Assembly: GCF_014650075.1 (NCBI RefSeq)
Contig: NZ_BMUG01000002.1
Location: forward strand, 682,001-746,000
Direction of reading: 5' to 3'
Source: Streptomyces microflavus
Lineage (GTDB): Bacteria; Actinomycetota; Actinomycetes; Streptomycetales; Streptomycetaceae
Length of the DNA stretch: 64,000 nucleotides
In this document: in pieces, positions 61,001 through 64,000 of the stretch
How the letters are laid out: every line of letters begins with the position of its first letter
Numbering within the stretch: position 1 is the stretch's first letter
Translations under genes and position numbers: made by a program
Notes under the pieces: generated by a model
Databases searched by the model: none
What the model was told of the DNA's origin: nothing
What the model saw: only the letters and a program-made list of their open reading frames with translations

Positions 61001-61620
61001 CGGTCTGGGGCGGTTACGCCTACGGCCGCGAGCTCGACGGCCGCCCGGCCCGCGAGGAGATGGAGACCGCGTACAAGCGGATCGAGGTCGCCGCGAAGAA
61101 CACCGACACCCGCGAGCACGACATCGCGGACTCGGACGACTACTTCCAGTACCACGGCGGCATGGTGGCGACCGTGCGCGCGCTGAAGGGCAAGGCCCCG
61201 GAGGCGTACATCGGGGACTCCACCCGCCCCGAGACCGTCCGCACGCGGACCCTGGTCGAGGAGACCTCCCGCGTCTTCCGCGCCCGGGTCGTCAACCCCA
61301 AGTGGATCGAGGCGATGCGCCGCCACGGCTACAAGGGCGCGTTCGAGCTCGCCGCCACCGTCGACTACCTCTTCGGGTACGACGCCACGACCGGCGTCGT
61401 CGCCGACTGGATGTACGACAAGCTCACCGAGACGTACGTCCTCGACCCGGAGAACCGGCAGTTCCTCCAGGAGGCCAACCCCTGGGCTCTGCACGGCATC
61501 GCAGAACGTCTGCTGGAGGCCGAGTCGCGCGGTATGTGGGCCAAGCCGGACCCGGCGGTCCTCGAAGCGCTGCGTCAGGTCTACCTGGAGACCGAGGGCA
61601 ATCTGGAGGGTGAGGACTGA
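58015..61620 (+). CDS. cobN: cobaltochelatase large subunit
   Basis: 1201 residues, normal for the family. With CobS and CobT it inserts cobalt into hydrogenobyrinic acid a,c-diamide using ATP. Recognised blocks are VLYYRAHHMSGNTAFIDAL near residue 160, AYPTKHSRIGNAVGLDTPAS, MIHLGKHGNLEWLPGKNAGL, NFYSVDPKAVPS and NPKWIEAMRRHGYKGAFELA. No cobS or cobT genes are in the window. It is preceded by the cobalamin riboswitch. Confidence 0.96.
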   Translation: MILLLSTSDTDLLSARASEGPVSYRYANPSRVDLDGLPELLDGTDLVVVRLLGGVRAWQEGLDAVLATGRPVVVLTGEQAPDAQLMAASTVPIGIAAEAHAYLAHGGPANLEQLARFLSDTVLLTGHGFEPPAPAPAWGPLEREARAVPEGAPTVAVLYYRAHHMSGNTAFIDALCTAVEDAGARPLPLYVASLRTPESELIDELRAADAIVTTVLAAGGTRPAEASAGGDDESWDAGALTGLDVPILQALCLTSPRAAWEENDEGVSPLDAATQIAVPEFDGRLITVPFSFKEIDEDGLPAYVADAERAARVAGIAVRHAKLRHIPNAEKRIALVLSAYPTKHSRIGNAVGLDTPASAVALLRRLRAEGYDFGPEAGIPGLVSGDGDELIYALIEAGGHDQEWLTDEQLAKNPVRIPAADYRRWFATLPEELRTAVEEHWGPAPGEMFVDRSANPEGDIVLAALRRGNLLILIQPPRGFGENPIAIYHDPDLPPSHHYLAAYRWIAASADDNGFGADAMIHLGKHGNLEWLPGKNAGLSAACGPDAALGDLPLVYPFLVNDPGEGTQAKRRVHATLIDHLVPPMARADSYGDIARLEQLLDEHAQIAAMDPAKLPAIRAQIWTLIQAAKLDHDLGLEDRPEDEGFDDFIMHLDGWLCEIKDVQIRDGLHVLGNPPAGNDRVNLVLAVLRARQIWGGTASLPGLREALGLDESAATRTAADTIEEQARALVQAMDDADWDPAAVASVAAGLPDAVADILTFAATEVVPRMAATTDELTHAVHALNGGFVPAGPSGSPLRGLVNVLPTGRNFYSVDPKAVPSKLAWETGQALAESLLTRYRTDNGDWPTSVGLSLWGTSAMRTAGDDIAEAFALLGIRPVWDDASRRVTGLEPIPYEELGRPRIDVTLRISGFFRDAFPHTIGLLDDAVRLAASLDEPAEQNYVRAHTQADLAEHGDERRATTRIFGSRPGTYGAGLLQLIDSRDWRTDADLAEVYTVWGGYAYGRELDGRPAREEMETAYKRIEVAAKNTDTREHDIADSDDYFQYHGGMVATVRALKGKAPEAYIGDSTRPETVRTRTLVEETSRVFRARVVNPKWIEAMRRHGYKGAFELAATVDYLFGYDATTGVVADWMYDKLTETYVLDPENRQFLQEANPWALHGIAERLLEAESRGMWAKPDPAVLEALRQVYLETEGNLEGED

Positions 61621-61695
61621 CCTCACCTTCTTTTTCCGGCCTTCCCCTCCCCTTCACCCTGCCCCGATCCGGCGGCGACCGGCACAATCACGGTC

Positions 61696-62853
61696 ATGGG
61701 GACAACGGGGCAGGGGCAGGCCGGGCAGGACGTCGATGAGGTCAACGTGCCTCCTGTGCGCAAGCGTTCGGCGGTGCGGGGGCTTCTTGCCGCCCTGCGC
61801 CTGACGGTCGTCTCCGCGGTGACCGGAGGGGCGCTCGCCGCCCTCGTCGTCGCTGTGATCATCAAGGACGTGCCCGTCTTCCTCACCGGGGGCGGGGTCC
61901 TGGTCGTCCTGATCCTCATCGGCGTCGTCGCCGGGAGGCGTTCCCCGGCCGACGAGGAGCCGCCTGCCGGCCGGATTGCCCTCGCCCGGATCGAGGACCT
62001 GCGGGCGACGAGCGGCGAATCGGCCGACGTACCGGTGACGTTCAGGCTGACCGTGGCGCCGGACGACCGGCCGGCGTACCGCGTGAAGATCGAGCAGCAC
62101 ATCAACCTGGTCGACATCCCCGCCTACCGGCCGCGCGGGATCGCGGTCGTGGAGTACCACCCGGACGAGCCCTGGAAGGTACTGATCGTCACCCGCCCCA
62201 CCGCGGAGTGGAGCCGCCGTGCGGAGGAGGCGGAGATCGACTCCGCGCCCGAGTCCACCCTGGTGGTCAGCCCGGACATGAGTGAGGGCTCGTGGTGCAT
62301 GCTGACCCTCTTCGCGTTCCTGGCGGGGGCGGCGCTGGTGGTGCTCCTCTTCCGGGCCGAGCTGTTCACCTCCGGGAACGACGACGGCGCTGCGGCGAAG
62401 TCGCCGTCCTCCTCCTCCTCGTCCTCCTCCGCCTCCCGTACGTTCTCGAGCTCCACCACCGTCTCCGGGCCCTCGACCTCCCTGCTCGCCTTCGGGGTGA
62501 TGCGGGTGACGGCGATGGAGCTGGAGGCCCGGGTGGACACCGCGTACGTCACCGCGATCACCATCGAGGACCACCGCATGGCGGTCCGCGGCGACTCCAC
62601 CCGCCCGGTCTCCGAGACCGTGCACCTCCAGTCCCTCCCGTACGAACTCTTCCCCGGCCTGGTCCGCGAGGCCCGCACGACCCTGGGCGTACGCGACCCC
62701 AGGAGCTGGCGCATCGATGTCACCCCGGGCACCGGCGCCGGGGCGGGGCCGAGGGTCCGGGTCACCGTGACCGGCAAGGAGGGCACGGCCCACCTGGACG
62801 CGGACGCGACGGGGCGGGTGACGGACCGCCGGGCGGTGGGGGAGAGCGGGTGA
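61696..62853 (+). CDS. membrane protein of unknown function
   Basis: 385 residues. Two hydrophobic helices near the N terminus (about 33-53 and 58-78) are followed by a soluble beta-rich domain (PVTFRLTVAPDDRPAYRVKI, IAVVEYHPDEPWKVLIV). A third helix lies at about 200-218 (MLTLFAFLAGAALVVLLFRA), then a Ser-rich linker and a C-terminal domain with FGVMRVTAMELEARVDTAYV. I do not recognise the family. It looks like a Streptomyces-specific envelope protein. Confidence 0.7.
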   Translation: MGTTGQGQAGQDVDEVNVPPVRKRSAVRGLLAALRLTVVSAVTGGALAALVVAVIIKDVPVFLTGGGVLVVLILIGVVAGRRSPADEEPPAGRIALARIEDLRATSGESADVPVTFRLTVAPDDRPAYRVKIEQHINLVDIPAYRPRGIAVVEYHPDEPWKVLIVTRPTAEWSRRAEEAEIDSAPESTLVVSPDMSEGSWCMLTLFAFLAGAALVVLLFRAELFTSGNDDGAAAKSPSSSSSSSSASRTFSSSTTVSGPSTSLLAFGVMRVTAMELEARVDTAYVTAITIEDHRMAVRGDSTRPVSETVHLQSLPYELFPGLVREARTTLGVRDPRSWRIDVTPGTGAGAGPRVRVTVTGKEGTAHLDADATGRVTDRRAVGESG

Positions 62854-62920
62854 TGCCGGCCCCGGGGCGGAACCCGGGGCCGGCATCACAGGGGGCGTAA
62901 AGGAGGCGATGAACCGCGGA

Positions 62921-64000
62921 TCAGTTGGCGTCCACCAGGTGATGGGCGGGAACCTTCACCGTACGGGCGCCCTTCTTCCCTCCGAGGACGACCTTGCGCA
63001 GGGCGCTGTTGTTGTCGTGGTTGGTCTCCTTGAGCCGGTTCTCCGGGTTGGCGAGGACCTGGATGTAGTACGTGCCGTTCGGCAGGTCGGTGATGTCGAA
63101 GGACTGGCCGGGCAGGTCCTGGGTGTAGGTGTCACCGGAGCCGACGTCGAGCACCTCGCGGACGGAGATCGAGTTCTCCTGGCCGCACGCGGTGGACAGG
63201 TCGGTGTTGTCCGGGTGCCAGTTGGCGTTCTTCACCGTGTAGTCGACGGCGTCGGTGTTGGCCAGGCAGAAGGCTTCCTTGCCGCTGCGGACGGTCTCCT
63301 TCTGGTCGGCCTTCAGCAGCCGGTAGCTGGCGAAGTCCGTGAAGTGCCAGTGCTCGTGACCGGGGCGCGGGTCCCACTCCATGGTGCCGGTCGGGGTGTA
63401 GCCGACCTGCTTGCCGTCGGCGTCGTAGAAGTACTGGTACGCGTCCATCAGCTCCTTGCCCGGGGAGCGGAAGCCGTCCACGACGAGCTTGGCCGGGCCC
63501 GCGTTCCACACGTTGGCGCTGAAGGCGAGGTAGTCCTTGCCGGGCACGTCCTCGTAACCGTCGCTGACGGTGATGCCGTACGCGGGCAGCGAGCGCAGGT
63601 CGGGCTTGGGCACATCGGGCACGGTCGCCTTGCCCGCGGGCCGCTTGGCGTTGGGCTGCACTCCGGGCGCCTGCCGCGACCCGTCGGTCTGCCCGGTCCG
63701 GTCACCGACCGCGGCGGCGGAGAACCCCTGCCGCCCGAGGGCGCCCTTCTCGGTGGCCTGCTTCTTGAGCGCCCAGGGGAGGGCGGGCGGCGCCGGGGGG
63801 TAGGGCCCGTGACCGACGTTGAACGTGGACCCGGCGCCGGTCGTCGCGGCGGCGGGGGCGTCGGTACGGGCGGGGGCGCCGTGCCCGGCGTGGCCGGAGG
63901 GGGCGGCCGGAGCGGCGGCAGCGTGCCCGGCGTGCTCTGAGGCGGCGGAGCCGTGTCCGGCGTGGGCGTCGGTCTTGGAGGAGGCCCCGGCAGAGGACTC
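62921..64000 (-). CDS. lysyl-oxidase-family protein (5' end beyond window)
   Basis: The frame is open from 64000 to a stop at 62921, so the N terminus and signal peptide lie outside. About 360 residues are visible. The first 60 are His/Gly/Ala-rich (HAGHGSAASEHAGHAAAA), then the mature domain. The copper-talon motif is RPGHEHWHFTDFASYRLL and the family end is GTYYIQVLANPENRLKETNH DNN. Such enzymes oxidatively deaminate lysine residues outside the cell; the quinone-forming partner residues cannot be confirmed here. The His-rich tract may help copper loading. Confidence 0.88.
   Translation of the reverse strand, partial: ESSAGASSKTDAHAGHGSAASEHAGHAAAAPAAPSGHAGHGAPARTDAPAAATTGAGSTFNVGHGPYPPAPPALPWALKKQATEKGALGRQGFSAAAVGDRTGQTDGSRQAPGVQPNAKRPAGKATVPDVPKPDLRSLPAYGITVSDGYEDVPGKDYLAFSANVWNAGPAKLVVDGFRSPGKELMDAYQYFYDADGKQVGYTPTGTMEWDPRPGHEHWHFTDFASYRLLKADQKETVRSGKEAFCLANTDAVDYTVKNANWHPDNTDLSTACGQENSISVREVLDVGSGDTYTQDLPGQSFDITDLPNGTYYIQVLANPENRLKETNHDNNSALRKVVLGGKKGARTVKVPAHHLVDAN

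Noticed and set aside
57787..61626. 1279-residue open frame antisense to cobN
   Set aside because: It mirrors the codon pattern of cobN, has no family motifs, and its composition (Asp/Arg/Gly/Val) is that of a GC-rich shadow frame.

Overview
The window is high-GC actinobacterial DNA and reads as a Streptomyces chromosome. GC-rich third codon positions, frequent GTG starts, ATGA/GTGA overlaps, paired SigB/SigF-type sigma factors beside tadA and upp, and a cobalamin cluster of the Streptomyces type all support this. No rRNA, CRISPR array or complete integrase gene was seen. All protein-family calls rest on motifs and recalled families, not on database searches.

Left end (1-2.6 kb). A tRNA-Arg(ACG) carries a 91-bp 3' segment (109-199) that is repeated at 2452-2542 with one mismatch. 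The 2.3 kb between them looks like a decayed integrative element. It holds a GNAT acetyltransferase coupled to a fragment resembling a radical-SAM SPASM tail, a small soluble protein and a small membrane protein.

2.6-24.5 kb is ordinary chromosome organised in small operons: an ECF41-type sigma factor with an FAD oxidoreductase; a DUF2797 protein with an amidohydrolase; a two-component system followed by a DPM1/GtrA glycosyltransferase and a GT39-type transferase; a serine hydrolase; a secreted endonuclease/exonuclease/phosphatase-family enzyme; an MFS pump and TetR regulator with palindromic operators between divergent genes; a D-2-hydroxyacid dehydrogenase with a PPOX protein; and a MarR regulator with an MFS pump that carries carboxypeptidase-regulatory-like domains, next to a YceI protein with the same kind of domain.

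24.5-38.2 kb matches the conserved Streptomyces sigN-sigF-tadA-upp neighbourhood, then an M28 peptidase, an HhH DNA-repair protein and an ECF42-type sigma factor paired with a DGPF/YCII protein. The sigma gene has no ordinary start codon.

38.4-61.6 kb is the cobalamin cluster (cobL, cobM, cbiD, cobK, cobIJ, cobH, cobG, cobalamin riboswitch, cobN). It is split by about 11.6 kb of accessory DNA (40.4-52.1 kb). That DNA contains two tRNA-Ser-derived direct repeats about 8.5 kb apart, a tRNA-Arg-derived attachment remnant, an AIPR-type abortive-infection protein in lower-GC DNA, a phosphotransferase-fold protein, small zinc-ribbon proteins, an XRE/TPR regulator divergent from a flavoprotein, a replication-type winged-helix protein, a tRNA-Trp, a second copy of the 3' end of cobM and the tail of a UDP-glucose dehydrogenase gene. 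This looks like layered integration and decay.

61.6-64 kb holds a membrane protein and a partial lysyl-oxidase-family gene that runs off the window.
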